Below, piece by piece: positions 45,831 through 54,906 of a DNA stretch of 64,000 nucleotides. Below the pieces are notes generated by a model. The model was not told the origin of the DNA and ran no database searches. It saw nothing but the letters and a program-made list of their open reading frames with translations. How positions within the stretch are numbered: position 1 is the first letter of the stretch; every line of letters begins with the position of its first letter. The DNA is from Nostoc sp. UHCC 0302 (GTDB lineage: Bacteria > Cyanobacteriota > Cyanobacteriia > Cyanobacteriales > Nostocaceae), in NCBI RefSeq assembly GCF_038096175.1, contig NZ_CP151099.1:250501-314500 (forward strand). Reading direction: 5' to 3'. A program made the translations under genes and the position numbers.

Positions 45831-48014
45831 TTGAAAAGTAAGAAAATCGTTAACAAACTACTATTATGGTTTTTGTTAATAGCCTTGGTTCCCATGACTA
45901 CGGTTACCTCTCTAGAGTATTATATTGCAGTTAATTCTCTAAAAAAAGAAGTTAATAATAATCTAATTTCTATTGCCGAGAGCAAAGCAAATCAACTTGA
46001 AGTTTATCTAAAAGAAAAGCAAAAAAACGCGGTAGTTATTGCCAAAATACCTAATATATCTGATGCTTTAGAACAGTACCAAGAAACTTTTAAAAAGTAT
46101 GGGATTAAATCATTTGCTTATCAAAAAATAGATGATAAATATAGACCATTTTTAACTAATTGTTTAGAAACGTTTGGCTATTCTAATATCTTTTTAATAT
46201 CTGAATCCGGCGATGTTGTTTTTTCTGTAAAACGCGATCAAAAAATTGGTTCAAATTATTATAAAGGAACTTATAAACATTCTGAATTGGCAAAAGTATT
46301 TGATAGAGCTAAAACATTGATGCAAGTTGAAATATCTAGTTTTAGCTATTATCCAGCGACAAATGAACCTGCCGCTTTTATCGCATCTCCCATTTTCAAA
46401 AATAATCTAATTGTCGGTGTTGTAGTTTTGCAACTAAATAATCAAGAGTTTAATAAAGTAGTCAACGATTATACTGGTTTGGGAAAAAATGGTGAAACGA
46501 TTGTAGGCTCCATAGTTAAGGAACGCATAGTCTTTACGTCTCCAACACGTCATGACCCAAAAGCTGCCTTTCAAAGATATGTCAACATTGGCAAGCAGAA
46601 ATTAGACCCACTTAATCAAGCGGCTCATGGTATTAAAGGAATTGGTATTACTATTGATTATCGCGGTCAAAAAACTATTGCTGCCTGGAGATATTTACCT
46701 TCCTTAAATGGGGGTCTTTTAGTAAAAATGGATATGGCAGAAGTTTTTGCTTCTTTAGAAACTCTAAAAAGTATTGTTATTTTTCTATTACTAATTACAC
46801 TTTTACTTGTTATATTTGCAGCTATTGTAGTTGCCAAATCCATTTCTAAGCCAGTTGTTGAACTTACTCAAGTTGTTCAAGAATTTGCTAAAGGAAATTT
46901 GAATAAACAAGCACCAGTTCTGACTCGTGATGAAATCGGTCAATTGGCACAGTCATTTAACTCTATGGCAGCACAACTCGAAGAATCTTTTAAAACTATC
47001 AAACTACGAGAGCAGGAATTAGCTACTGCTAAAGGACAACTAGAAGTAGTTTTAGCACAATTGTTACAAGAGGCACAACAACTAGCTGGTCAACTAGTGC
47101 AGAGTGAAAAAATGTCTACCTTGGGTCAGTTAGTAGCTGGTGTAGCACACGAAATTAACAACCCTGTTAACTTTATTTATGCCAATATCAATCCTGCCAA
47201 TGAATATATTCAAGATTTACTTAGGCTGTTACAACTTTACCAGGAGCATTATCCCAATCCAGATCCAGAAATTCAAAATGTGGCAAACGCAATAGATGTA
47301 GATTTCTTAGTTGCAGACCTCCCTAAACTATTAGCTTCGATGAAAATTGGTGCTACAAGAATTACAGAAATTGTGCTATCTCTGCGAAATTTTTCTCGTT
47401 TGGATGAGGCAGAAATGAAAGCAGTAAATATCCATGAAGGTATCGATAGCACACTGATGATTTTGGGAACTCGTCTTAAAGCTACATCTAAGCGTTCAGC
47501 AATTGAAGTTGTCAAAACATATGGTGACATACCACTAGTTGAGTGTTACGTTGGACAACTGAATCAGGTTTTTATGAATATCTTGGCTAATGCAATTGAT
47601 GCCATAGAAGAATCATTAAATGTTAATGCTCCCGTGCTGGAAGCTTCTAATAAGTCTACCTCATTAGTAAAAAATAAAGAGATAGATAACATGCACAGCC
47701 TACCCACCTCAGAAATTCTCCCATCGAAGACCGAAGGCAAACGGGGACAAATTCGCATTCATACTGAACTTACTGCTGATGAATTGGTAATTATTCGCAT
47801 CGCTGATGATGCTCTTGGCATTCCAGAGCATTTACAAAAACGATTGTTTGATCCTTTTTTTACTACTAAACCCGCAGGCAAAGGTACAGGTTTAGGTTTA
47901 TCCATTAGTTATAAAATTATTACTGAAAAACATCAAGGAAAATTGGAGTGTATTTCCTCGCCTGGTAATGGTACAGAATTTATAATTACGATTCCTTTAT
48001 ATCAACATACCTAA
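45831..48014 (+). CDS. Cache-HAMP sensor histidine kinase
   Basis: A 727-residue membrane kinase. Two spans (residues about 10-30 and 310-335) bracket a large extracellular Cache-type sensor. HAMP (ISKPVVELTQVVQEFAKG) and a coiled coil lead to the H-box GVAHEINNPVNF. The ATPase has NILANAIDAIEE and GKGTGLGLSIS, but the G1 box reads ADDALGIPE, where ADNGPGIPE is usual, and about 45 extra residues precede it. The TTG start has GGAG and AAGG upstream. The gap of 28 bases to the UrtA-like gene implies one transcript. No response regulator is adjacent, so its output is unknown. Confidence 0.9.
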   Translation: MKSKKIVNKLLLWFLLIALVPMTTVTSLEYYIAVNSLKKEVNNNLISIAESKANQLEVYLKEKQKNAVVIAKIPNISDALEQYQETFKKYGIKSFAYQKIDDKYRPFLTNCLETFGYSNIFLISESGDVVFSVKRDQKIGSNYYKGTYKHSELAKVFDRAKTLMQVEISSFSYYPATNEPAAFIASPIFKNNLIVGVVVLQLNNQEFNKVVNDYTGLGKNGETIVGSIVKERIVFTSPTRHDPKAAFQRYVNIGKQKLDPLNQAAHGIKGIGITIDYRGQKTIAAWRYLPSLNGGLLVKMDMAEVFASLETLKSIVIFLLLITLLLVIFAAIVVAKSISKPVVELTQVVQEFAKGNLNKQAPVLTRDEIGQLAQSFNSMAAQLEESFKTIKLREQELATAKGQLEVVLAQLLQEAQQLAGQLVQSEKMSTLGQLVAGVAHEINNPVNFIYANINPANEYIQDLLRLLQLYQEHYPNPDPEIQNVANAIDVDFLVADLPKLLASMKIGATRITEIVLSLRNFSRLDEAEMKAVNIHEGIDSTLMILGTRLKATSKRSAIEVVKTYGDIPLVECYVGQLNQVFMNILANAIDAIEESLNVNAPVLEASNKSTSLVKNKEIDNMHSLPTSEILPSKTEGKRGQIRIHTELTADELVIIRIADDALGIPEHLQKRLFDPFFTTKPAGKGTGLGLSISYKIITEKHQGKLECISSPGNGTEFIITIPLYQHT

Positions 48015-48385
48015 GCTAATAGCAATCTGATTCTATTTTTTAAAAAATTTAAGTATATGTAGGCTGTGTTATCGCGTAGCGTAACGCGCCAAAGTCTTTG
48101 AACGGTGCGTTAGCCAGAGGCATAACACTACGTATATTTCAAAAATTAAATATGAGTCTAATAGCAGCTTTTATAAATAGATAGCAAATAAATTTAATTT
48201 ATTTTTTAGGGTTTACCGAACTTATATAATTACAGTTTTCCGTACTTACCTTTTGTATGGTTATCTTCATATCTTTGGTGAAGATAACCGAATTTACATA
48301 GGATAAGCTCAGCAATAATATGAAAACATCAAAGCAAAACACCAATCCCAAGAGTTAGGTAGCTTAGTACAAGGGAGAAATTAAT
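48015..48385. other. intergenic region upstream of hsp20-1
   Basis: A repeat at about 48066-48135 (GTGTTATCGCGTAGCGTAAC, ending GGCATAACACTAC) and an 11-base inverted repeat GGTTATCTTCA at 48259-48289 just before the hsp20 promoter. Confidence 0.6.
48293..48321 (+). promoter_or_regulatory. promoter of hsp20-1
   Basis: TTTACA, 17 bases, TAATAT, preceded by AACCGAA. The same arrangement occurs before the second hsp20 gene. Confidence 0.7.
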
Positions 48386-48835
48386 ATGCTAGTTCGTTAC
48401 AACCCCTGGCAAGACCTGAATGCTTTAGAACGTCAAATCAATCGCTTATTTGAGGATACTAGAGTACCATCTACATTATTGCAAAAAGGCAGGGCAAGAG
48501 TGCCTGCTGTTGAGTTACAAGAGAGCGAAGATACTATTTATCTCAAGCTAGAACTGCCAGGAATAGAAGAGAAAGACTTGGATATTCAAGTTACAGAAAA
48601 GGCTGTTTCTATTAGCGGTGAGCGTAAATCGGAAACTAAGACGGAAGACAAAAGTGTTACTAAAACCGAACTCAGCTACGGTAGGTTCCAACGTATAATT
48701 CCTTTATCTGCTCGGATTAGAAATACTGATGTTACCGCAGAATACAAAAACGGTATTTTGAATTTGACACTGCCAAAAGCTGAGACAGAAAAGAATAAAG
48801 TTGTTAAAGTCAATTTGACTAAATCTAGTGTCTAA
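48386..48835 (+). CDS. small heat shock protein Hsp20
   Basis: A 149-residue alpha-crystallin-type holdase chaperone. The N-terminus starts LVRYNPWQDLNALERQINRL. The alpha-crystallin domain (about residues 40-135) includes ELPGIEEKDLDIQV, AVSISGERK, YGRFQRIIPL and the NGILNLTLPK signature. It ends in a basic tail. AAGGGAGA precedes the ATG. A homologous gene of equal length follows 283 bases later, so the pair is a tandem duplication with separate promoters and terminators. Confidence 0.95.
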   Translation: MLVRYNPWQDLNALERQINRLFEDTRVPSTLLQKGRARVPAVELQESEDTIYLKLELPGIEEKDLDIQVTEKAVSISGERKSETKTEDKSVTKTELSYGRFQRIIPLSARIRNTDVTAEYKNGILNLTLPKAETEKNKVVKVNLTKSSV

Positions 48836-48888
48836 TGGGTTTGTAATCAAAATACTCAGTCTCCTCCAATAGATTGAGATAGCTAATT

Positions 48889-48924
48889 AAAAGCCCGGTT
48901 ATGAAAGTAGCCGGGCTTTTTCTT
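48889..48924 (+). terminator. terminator of hsp20-1
   Basis: Stem AAGCCCGG / CCGGGCTT with a 12-base loop followed by TTTTTCTT. Confidence 0.9.
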
Positions 48925-49021
48925 ATAGATAATTAAGTTCGGCTATAAATACTAAAAATTAAAAAATCTGCATTTTTTATGTGGTTCGGTAATCATTATT
49001 AGCTAAGTAACAAAAACCGAA

Positions 49022-49050
49022 TTTACACTACTCCTATTGTTGAATAATAT
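49022..49050 (+). promoter_or_regulatory. promoter of hsp20-2
   Basis: TTTACA, 17 bases, TAATAT, preceded by AACCGAA, as for hsp20-1. Confidence 0.7.
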
Positions 49051-49118
49051 AAAAACAAAGCAGGTAATTAAACCTGAGTTGAAAAAATATTCATCATACT
49101 ACATTCGAGGTAGAGATT

Positions 49119-49568
49119 ATGACACTAGTACGTTGGAACCCTTGGCAAGAATTTAATGCGATACAGCGTCAAATCAATAGTCTATTTGATGAAGATACGC
49201 TGCCTTCTACATTTTCAGATAGAAGCTTTTCCAGAGTTCCCGCTGCTGAGTTAAAAGAGACTGAAGATGCAATTCATCTAAAAGTAGAACTTCCTGGAAT
49301 TGAAGCTAAAGACCTGGATTTACAAGTCACAGAAAATTCCGTATACCTTAGCGGTGAACGGAAATCTGAAGCTAAAACAGAAGATAAAGGTGTTATCAAG
49401 AGTGAATTTCACTACGGTAAATTCCAGCGCGTCATACCTTTACCTACTCGCATTCAAAATACCAACGTCACAGCAGATTACAAAGATGGCATCTTAAATC
49501 TGACACTACCCAAAGCTGAAGAAGAAAAGAACAAAGTTGTTAAAGTTAATCTAGCATCGGCTAATTAA
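49119..49568 (+). CDS. small heat shock protein Hsp20, second copy
   Basis: Also 149 residues, with LVRWNPWQEFNAIQRQINSL, ELPGIEAKDLDLQV, YGKFQRVIPL and DGILNLTLPK. It differs from the first copy mainly in the N-terminal arm (DEDTLPSTFSDRSFSRVP), which in this family governs oligomer formation and substrate choice. GAGGTAGAG precedes the ATG. It has its own promoter and terminator, so the copies could be regulated alike but differ in client range. Confidence 0.95.
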   Translation: MTLVRWNPWQEFNAIQRQINSLFDEDTLPSTFSDRSFSRVPAAELKETEDAIHLKVELPGIEAKDLDLQVTENSVYLSGERKSEAKTEDKGVIKSEFHYGKFQRVIPLPTRIQNTNVTADYKDGILNLTLPKAEEEKNKVVKVNLASAN

Positions 49569-49601
49569 TTTTTGCTTGATATTTGCAAGCCATCTTCTAA
49601 A

Positions 49602-49649
49602 ACTTAAGTAAAAAGCGCTCCTCAAAAGAGGAGCGCTTTTTACTTAAGT
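49602..49649. terminator. bidirectional terminator after hsp20-2
   Basis: Perfect 22-base-pair stem (outer ACTTAAGT, then AAAAAGCGCTCCTC) with a four-base AAAA loop; A- and T-runs serve both strands. Confidence 0.9.
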
Positions 49650-49670
49650 GCTGTGTCTATTACAAGTCTC

Positions 49671-49970
49671 TTAGCTTCGAAGCGCATCCTCTTGCTCGGT
49701 TTGGATGGTGCAATCAGAAGTTGGATATGCAACACAGGTAAGGACAAATCCTTGTTCAATTTGATCGTCGTCTAAGAAATTCTGGTCTGATTGGTCAACT
49801 GTGCCTGAAATCAGCTTTCCAGTGCAAGTAGAGCAAGAACCAGAGTTACACGAGACAGGCAAGTCTAAATCATATTCATCGTTTGCGACTTCTAAGATGA
49901 ACTTATTATCAGGAACATCAATTACTTCCTCCCCATCTGGGGTCTTTAATGTGACTTTATAAGTTGCCAT
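49671..49970 (-). CDS. plant-type 2Fe-2S ferredoxin
   Basis: A 99-residue soluble electron carrier. Cluster ligands are in [10 protein letters not shown] plus the later LTCVAYP Cys. The sequence MATYKVTL and [22 protein letters not shown] is close to photosynthetic ferredoxin I (PetF). The NSGSCS loop in place of RAGACS, and the Cys in SDCTIQT, recall the heterocyst FdxH type. It may be a specialised isoform. The ATG at 49970 has AGGGA upstream; a longer frame adds 25 residues that do not fit the family. Confidence 0.9.
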   Translation of the reverse strand: MATYKVTLKTPDGEEVIDVPDNKFILEVANDEYDLDLPVSCNSGSCSTCTGKLISGTVDQSDQNFLDDDQIEQGFVLTCVAYPTSDCTIQTEQEDALRS

Positions 49971-50159
49971 GTTACAATCCCTAGCGAACATAAACTCCAT
50001 ATTCGATACTACGGGTTTACGTGCAGTTGGTCTAGGGTTAACCAAAATAGTTTTAAGTAGAGAGTTGGCACAGGAAGTAGGAGAGCAGAGGAGAAAAGAA
50101 AAATAAATACTGAGTAATGACTTTTAATTCAGCACTCAGCACTTCTGTCTTAAAATTAT

Positions 50160-50477
50160 CTATGTAGTTTCGGTTCTTCCTTCTGCTTGCTGTTTCTTGG
50201 CTTCTTCATCTGTACCTGAGTTGTACTTAATCTTCAACACCAGAATCACAGATGCGATAAGTAAGGTAACGATGTTAGCAGCAATCAAAGGAATATCATG
50301 AACAGAAAAACCATAAACCAACCATAAAATAATACCGATACAGAGAATGATTAACATACTCCAAGAAAGGTCATTGGCTGATTTTGACTGCCAAGTTTTA
50401 ATAAGTTGAGGCAGATAAGCGATTGTAGTCAGTACCCCTGCTACTAGACCTAAAGTAGTCGTAAAATCAATTTCCAT
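50160..50477 (-). CDS. SemiSWEET-type sugar transporter
   Basis: A 105-residue, three-span membrane protein with the MtN3/SemiSWEET pattern: GLVAGVLTTIAYLPQLIKTW, SANDLSWSMLIILCIGIILW and LIAANIVTLLIASVILVLKI. Members dimerise to carry sugars passively. The PQ motif is present (LPQL). Start at 50477 with AGGGA just upstream; the longer frame adds 16 atypical residues. Substrate unknown. Confidence 0.88.
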   Translation of the reverse strand: MEIDFTTTLGLVAGVLTTIAYLPQLIKTWQSKSANDLSWSMLIILCIGIILWLVYGFSVHDIPLIAANIVTLLIASVILVLKIKYNSGTDEEAKKQQAEGRTETT

Positions 50478-50635
50478 TCTGTTCCCTACCTCAAGTTTTT
50501 CAGATAAGTGATACCATGCGAACAAATAAATATTAAAGTGGAGACTACCATACTTTTGTTGTCCGCCGATTCTCTCTAAAGGCGTTTTTTCACTCGTTCT
50601 GATAGCCTATTGACATGAGACCGAAATAGAATTTT

Positions 50636-51484
50636 TTATTTTGAAGCCTGAGTGAAAAATTCTGCGATCGCTTCAGCAAATCCCTCAAACGAACTATAAT
50701 CTTTTGATAAAATTGAGACATTTACACCCAACTTTTTAGCATTAGCATCTGTATAAGGGCCAAAACAAGCAACAGCACAATGTTCATAATCGCTGTGTGA
50801 GTTTACCATTGTCAAAAAACTTTCTACTTCTGCTGTGCTACTAAAAGCGATTACATCTATTATTCCTTGACGAATTAAACTTAATTCAACACTGTAGATA
50901 TTTTTGTCTAAGCCTTGCGTAATATAAGTTGGTACGCGAGTTACTTTCATGCCCAACTGCTGCAAGTCTGAAAATAAGTTGGGGATGACATCAGGCTCAG
51001 GTAAACCAACAACCTCCGGAGCAGGTAAAAATACTGTTTTCTCCTGAATATGGGGAATTTTCCTTAATTCTGTGATAATTCCTGCTGGACTAGATTCTGC
51101 TGGTATTAAATCCACCCTACCGCAAAAAGATAATAAGCTTTCTGAGTCTTTGCCTAAAGCACATAATTGACAATTTTGCAGCACAGATATAGGGATATCT
51201 AAATTTTCCAAACGTTGAAAAAATGCAGTGATACCGTTTCTACTTGTGAAGATAATCCAGTTAAATGCATCTATTCTATTTAAAGCTTGATCTAACTCAG
51301 CATAGTTAGATAAATAGCAAGTTTCAATAGTAGGCATAAGAATAGGTAGACCACCTTTTCTGATGATTTGTTCAGATAACCGAGAAGCGTAATTTATCGG
51401 CGCTGTTACTACAATTCGCTTACCATATAAAGGTAATTTAGCAGATGGAGTGAGTGGATTAATTTCTCCTGTGATGATATGCAT
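50636..51484 (-). CDS. hemD: uroporphyrinogen-III synthase
   Basis: Cyclises hydroxymethylbilane with ring-D inversion to uroporphyrinogen III, a step toward haem, chlorophyll, sirohaem and cobalamin. The 282-residue protein has the bilobal HemD pattern: GKRIVVTAPINYASRLSEQI, FNWIIFTSRNGITAFF, AESSPAGIITEL and IIDVIAFSSTAEVESF followed by AVACFGPYTDANAKKLG. HemD proteins are poorly conserved, so the call rests on these strand-loop motifs. Confidence 0.85.
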   Translation of the reverse strand: MHIITGEINPLTPSAKLPLYGKRIVVTAPINYASRLSEQIIRKGGLPILMPTIETCYLSNYAELDQALNRIDAFNWIIFTSRNGITAFFQRLENLDIPISVLQNCQLCALGKDSESLLSFCGRVDLIPAESSPAGIITELRKIPHIQEKTVFLPAPEVVGLPEPDVIPNLFSDLQQLGMKVTRVPTYITQGLDKNIYSVELSLIRQGIIDVIAFSSTAEVESFLTMVNSHSDYEHCAVACFGPYTDANAKKLGVNVSILSKDYSSFEGFAEAIAEFFTQASK

Positions 51485-51686
51485 TGATCAATTAAATTTT
51501 TCTATTTTATTTCTATTATGCCTATGTTTAACCTTTGGGCCATACAGTTATGCAAAGGCTAAAGTAGTGTTGTCAAGGATGATATATATACGACAATTGA
51601 AAATTATGAAGATAATTAGTATTAAGACAGATGAGCGGCATAATTACATAGTGAGGTGTTGTTAAACGTGAATCAAAGGACTGAAT

Positions 51687-52394
51687 GTGTTACCAAATAT
51701 CCAAGCCGCAATTTTTGATATGGATGGTTTGCTTTTTGATACAGAAAGCATTGCTCGATGGGCTTGGAAAAATGCCCTTAAAAATCATGGCTATGTGATG
51801 AGTAATGATTTCTACAACGAGTTTGTTGGTCGTGACTTGTCATGGCGGAAAAAAATCCTCAAAAAAAGATATGGTGAAAGCTTTCCTTTTGAGTCTGTGA
51901 CAGCACAACGCATTGAAATTGGTGATGAGCGAGAATTACGAGAAGGTTTGCCAGTAAAAGCAGGCGTGCTAGATTTACTCAACAGGCTGAATAACCTGGG
52001 AGTAATTATTGGATTGGGAACTGGGACATCACGAAGTAGAACAATCCGACGTTTAACTAAGGCAGGTATTCAGCAATATTTTACAACCATTGTAACGAGT
52101 GAAGATGTTGCCGAGGGCAAGCCAGCTCCAGATATTTTTTTAGAAGTTAGTCGCAGGATTAATGTTGCACCTTTACAGTGTGTGGTTTTTGAAGATTCAT
52201 GTGTGGGTGTTGAAGCAGCTTTTACGGCTGAGATGTGTACAATTATGGTTCCCGATATAGAACGGCCATCTCCTGAAATCAGACGTTTGGCTTACCGAGT
52301 TTTAAATTCTCTAGAAGAAGTAAGCGAATTATTATTAGAAGAGTTATTTGGGGAAATTATCAATAGAAGACAGGAGATAGGAGATAGGAGATAG
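51687..52394 (+). CDS. HAD-family phosphatase
   Basis: A 235-residue beta-phosphoglucomutase-like haloacid dehalogenase hydrolase. Motif I is IFDMDGLLFDTE, motif II GLGTGTSR, motif III KPAPDIF and motif IV VFEDSCVGVEAA. Substrate cannot be inferred. Start is GTG at 51687 with AAAGGA six bases upstream. The last residues (RRQEIGDRR) are encoded by GGAGATA heptamers that begin in the coding region and supply the stop. Confidence 0.9.
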   Translation: MLPNIQAAIFDMDGLLFDTESIARWAWKNALKNHGYVMSNDFYNEFVGRDLSWRKKILKKRYGESFPFESVTAQRIEIGDERELREGLPVKAGVLDLLNRLNNLGVIIGLGTGTSRSRTIRRLTKAGIQQYFTTIVTSEDVAEGKPAPDIFLEVSRRINVAPLQCVVFEDSCVGVEAAFTAEMCTIMVPDIERPSPEIRRLAYRVLNSLEEVSELLLEELFGEIINRRQEIGDRR

Positions 52395-52395
52395 G
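52366..52395. repeat. GGAGATA heptamers at the end of the HAD gene
   Basis: Three to four copies of AGGAGAT run across the stop codon. Confidence 0.8.
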
Positions 52396-52448
52396 GAATA
52401 CAACTTTACCGAACAGAATTCAGAATGAATTCTTTACGACTGGCTGAT

Positions 52449-52486
52449 GTAGCTTGTTACACCTCTGGGGAAGCAAGCTACATCTA
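52449..52486. repeat. GTAGCTTG palindromic repeat
   Basis: GATGTAGCTTG and CAAGCTACATC arms around CACCTCTGGGGAAG. Same family as the units at 22273, 22462 and 63638. Confidence 0.75.
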
Positions 52487-52632
52487 GGTTATGGCGCAAC
52501 TCTTATCGCCTATCTGTTACTTCCTTAACACTAGCCATTTTTCTAGGGTGAATTCTCCCCATTTTTCTGATGTCATCTGTGCGGAGAAAACGGCACGATA
52601 TTAACATCTAGGAACGTTTGCGGAGAAATCTT

Positions 52633-53544
52633 ATGTCTTCATTATTAGCTCTGTCTAACAGTTTAGCTGACACAGTAGAGCAAGCTGGAAGTTCTGTAGT
52701 TGCGGTAAATGCAGGGACGCGTGTTTCTCCAAGTGGCATTCACTGGCGTAATGGGATTATTGTTACCTCTGATGAGTCGCTCCAACGCTATGACGACATC
52801 ACTATCACCTTATCTAATAATCGCACTGCACCAGTAACACTCATTGGTCACGACCCTAGCACCGATATTGCTGTTTTTAAAGTAGAAAATGTAGAATTAC
52901 CTGTGGCGAAAATTGGCGATGTCAAAACGCTCAAAGTTGGCCATTTGGTACTAGGACTGGCGAGAAGTAGCGAAGGTGATTTACGCGCAGCTATGGGTGC
53001 AGTGAGTGTAGTTAGTGGTGCTTGGCGAAGCATGAATGGTGGTAATATCGACCAGTTTATCCGTCCAGATATCACGCTTTACTCTGGTTTTGCAGGCGGC
53101 CCGCTTGTAGATGCGGCTGGTAATGTGGTAGGCATGAATACATCAGGGCGACGTGGTACTGCTTTGACTATCCCAACTACTACAGTCGATCGCATTGTTA
53201 ACCAATTGGTAGCAAAAGGACACATTTCAAAAGGCTACTTGGGTGTCGGAATGCAACCTGTACGCTTACCTAATAATCTGAAAACTGCCCTCAATTTAAG
53301 TTCTGCAACTGGAGTAATTGTTGTCAATGTCGAACCTTCCGGCCCCGCTGACAATGCAGGTGTGCTACTTGGGGATGTATTAGTAACCTTAGATGGCGCA
53401 AATGTCAGTGACACAGGTGATGTGTTGGCGTTGCTTAATGGTAGCGATCGCATTGGTAAACTTGTTAAAACACAAGTTATCCGCGGTGGGGTGTTAGTTG
53501 AGTTAGATATTGTCCTTGGCGAACGTTCTAGCAAAGAAGATTGA
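52633..53544 (+). CDS. catalytically dead HtrA-like protein with PDZ domain
   Basis: A 303-residue cytoplasmic S1C-protease homologue without signal peptide. The trypsin-like domain aligns with HtrA, but the His position is Glu48 (IVTSDESL for IVTNNHVV) and the Ser position is Ala154 (GFAGGPL for GNSGGPL). Only Asp78 (STDIAV) remains. A PDZ domain follows (GYLGVGMQPV, GPADNAGVLLGDVLVTLDG). It probably binds rather than cleaves peptides. ATG at 52633 is preferred to a TTG five codons upstream because GGAGAAA precedes it. The genes downstream encode an intact relative and a LuxR regulator. Confidence 0.88.
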   Translation: MSSLLALSNSLADTVEQAGSSVVAVNAGTRVSPSGIHWRNGIIVTSDESLQRYDDITITLSNNRTAPVTLIGHDPSTDIAVFKVENVELPVAKIGDVKTLKVGHLVLGLARSSEGDLRAAMGAVSVVSGAWRSMNGGNIDQFIRPDITLYSGFAGGPLVDAAGNVVGMNTSGRRGTALTIPTTTVDRIVNQLVAKGHISKGYLGVGMQPVRLPNNLKTALNLSSATGVIVVNVEPSGPADNAGVLLGDVLVTLDGANVSDTGDVLALLNGSDRIGKLVKTQVIRGGVLVELDIVLGERSSKED

Positions 53545-53561
53545 TATTGCTTTAGCTTACT

Positions 53562-53836
53562 TCAAGATTAGAACTCGGAACTTCGAGGTTAGAACTCAGA
53601 ACTTCGAGATTGGAACTCGGAATTTCGAGATTGGAACTCGGAATTTCAAGATTAGAACTCGGAATTTCAAGATTAGAACTCGGAACTTCAAGATTAGAAC
53701 TCGGAACTTCGAGATTGGAACTCGGAACTTCAAGATTGGAACTCGGAATTTCAAGATTGGAACTTGGAACTTCGAGATTAGAACTCGGAACTTCGAGATT
53801 AGAACTCGGAACTTCAAGATTGGAACTCGGAATTTG
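53562..53836. repeat. 21-base tandem repeat array, about 13 copies
   Basis: Each unit is three heptamers (GATTGGA, ACTCGGA, ACTTCGA with variants). As 21 is divisible by three, all frames read as seven-residue repeats; the long open frames here are not taken as genes. Confidence 0.95.
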
Positions 53837-54063
53837 CAGAATTCACTAACAACAGTTGGGTTGAAAGAGTGTAAAACCAATTTACAACCTTAGTAATTGA
53901 AAGTAGCGGCTACAAAAACCAAGTCCACGTAGGTGGACTAGAAAAAATTAAGGGTTTACTAGCCTGTTTACACTGGCTTTTTTGGGGTAGCCACAATTTT
54001 AATTGTCTTAAAACTATTTTCAACTCACTGACTTTACTTTGACATTCAGAAAATTGAGATAAA

Positions 54064-54906
54064 ATGGCAAACGCAACATTGACTGACATTGCTGCTGAAT
54101 TAACAGCAGTCGCTGCTAAGCTACGCAATAACACTGTCAAAGTGAAAAGCGGCTCTTTGGGAGTTGGTTCTGGTGTAATTTGGCAAACTGACGGATTAAT
54201 TATCACTAATGCTCATGTGGCAACCAGCAACAAAGCAACTGTGGAATTATCAAATGGACGGGTATTTGAAGCAGTGCGTACACAATTTGATCCACAGCAG
54301 GATTTAGCCGCCCTTAAAATTGCCGCCACTGACTTAACTGCTGCAACAATTGGTAATTCTGAAGTGCTGCGAGTCGGTGAATTAGTTTTAGCAGTCGGTA
54401 ATCCGTTTTCTGACAGTGGTGCTGTCACAACTGGGATTATCTATGCAAATAATCAGCGGGCAGTTCTAGCTGATTTGCAGTTGTATCCTGGTAATTCTGG
54501 GGGGCCGCTTGCCGATTGTCTCGGCCGAGTTGTAGGAATTAACACTATGATTGCCAATGGTTTGGCTGTGGCAGTTCCCAGCAGCACTGTAGACCGCTTT
54601 TTGCGTGGTAATAGCCGTCCGCAATTGGGAGTTACACTGCAACCTGTGCTTTTAAGCAGACGTAGCTTAGGGTTATTAGTGTTGTCAATTCTACCCGGTA
54701 GCCTGGCGGAAACTGCTGGTTTGCAAATTGGTGATGTTTTAGTTGGAGTTTCGGGGCGATTATTCACTAGCCCCAACGATTTAGCTAAATATCTACATCA
54801 AAGCAACGCTAACAAATCACTTCCCTTACAAATCGTGCGTGGTGGGCAACAATTCGTTGTTTATGTTGCGGTGCAGAGTGAGAAAACTCCTGTGGAGGCG
54901 ACATGA
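54064..54906 (+). CDS. HtrA-like serine protease with PDZ domain
   Basis: A 280-residue S1C protease with a full catalytic triad: His51 (IITNAHV), Asp80 (QQDLAALKI) and Ser145 (PGNSGGPL). A C-terminal PDZ domain follows (QLGVTLQPV, GSLAETAGLQIGDVLVGVSG). There is no signal peptide or membrane span, unlike DegP/HhoA, so it should act in the cytoplasm. GAGATAAA precedes the ATG. The stop overlaps the regulator start (ATGA). It follows a dead paralogue, separated by the 21-base repeat array. Confidence 0.92.
   Translation: MANATLTDIAAELTAVAAKLRNNTVKVKSGSLGVGSGVIWQTDGLIITNAHVATSNKATVELSNGRVFEAVRTQFDPQQDLAALKIAATDLTAATIGNSEVLRVGELVLAVGNPFSDSGAVTTGIIYANNQRAVLADLQLYPGNSGGPLADCLGRVVGINTMIANGLAVAVPSSTVDRFLRGNSRPQLGVTLQPVLLSRRSLGLLVLSILPGSLAETAGLQIGDVLVGVSGRLFTSPNDLAKYLHQSNANKSLPLQIVRGGQQFVVYVAVQSEKTPVEAT

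Noticed and set aside
53510-53893. Long open frames on both strands with seven-residue repeats
   Set aside because: They follow from a 21-base tandem array that stays open in every frame; no start signal or homology.
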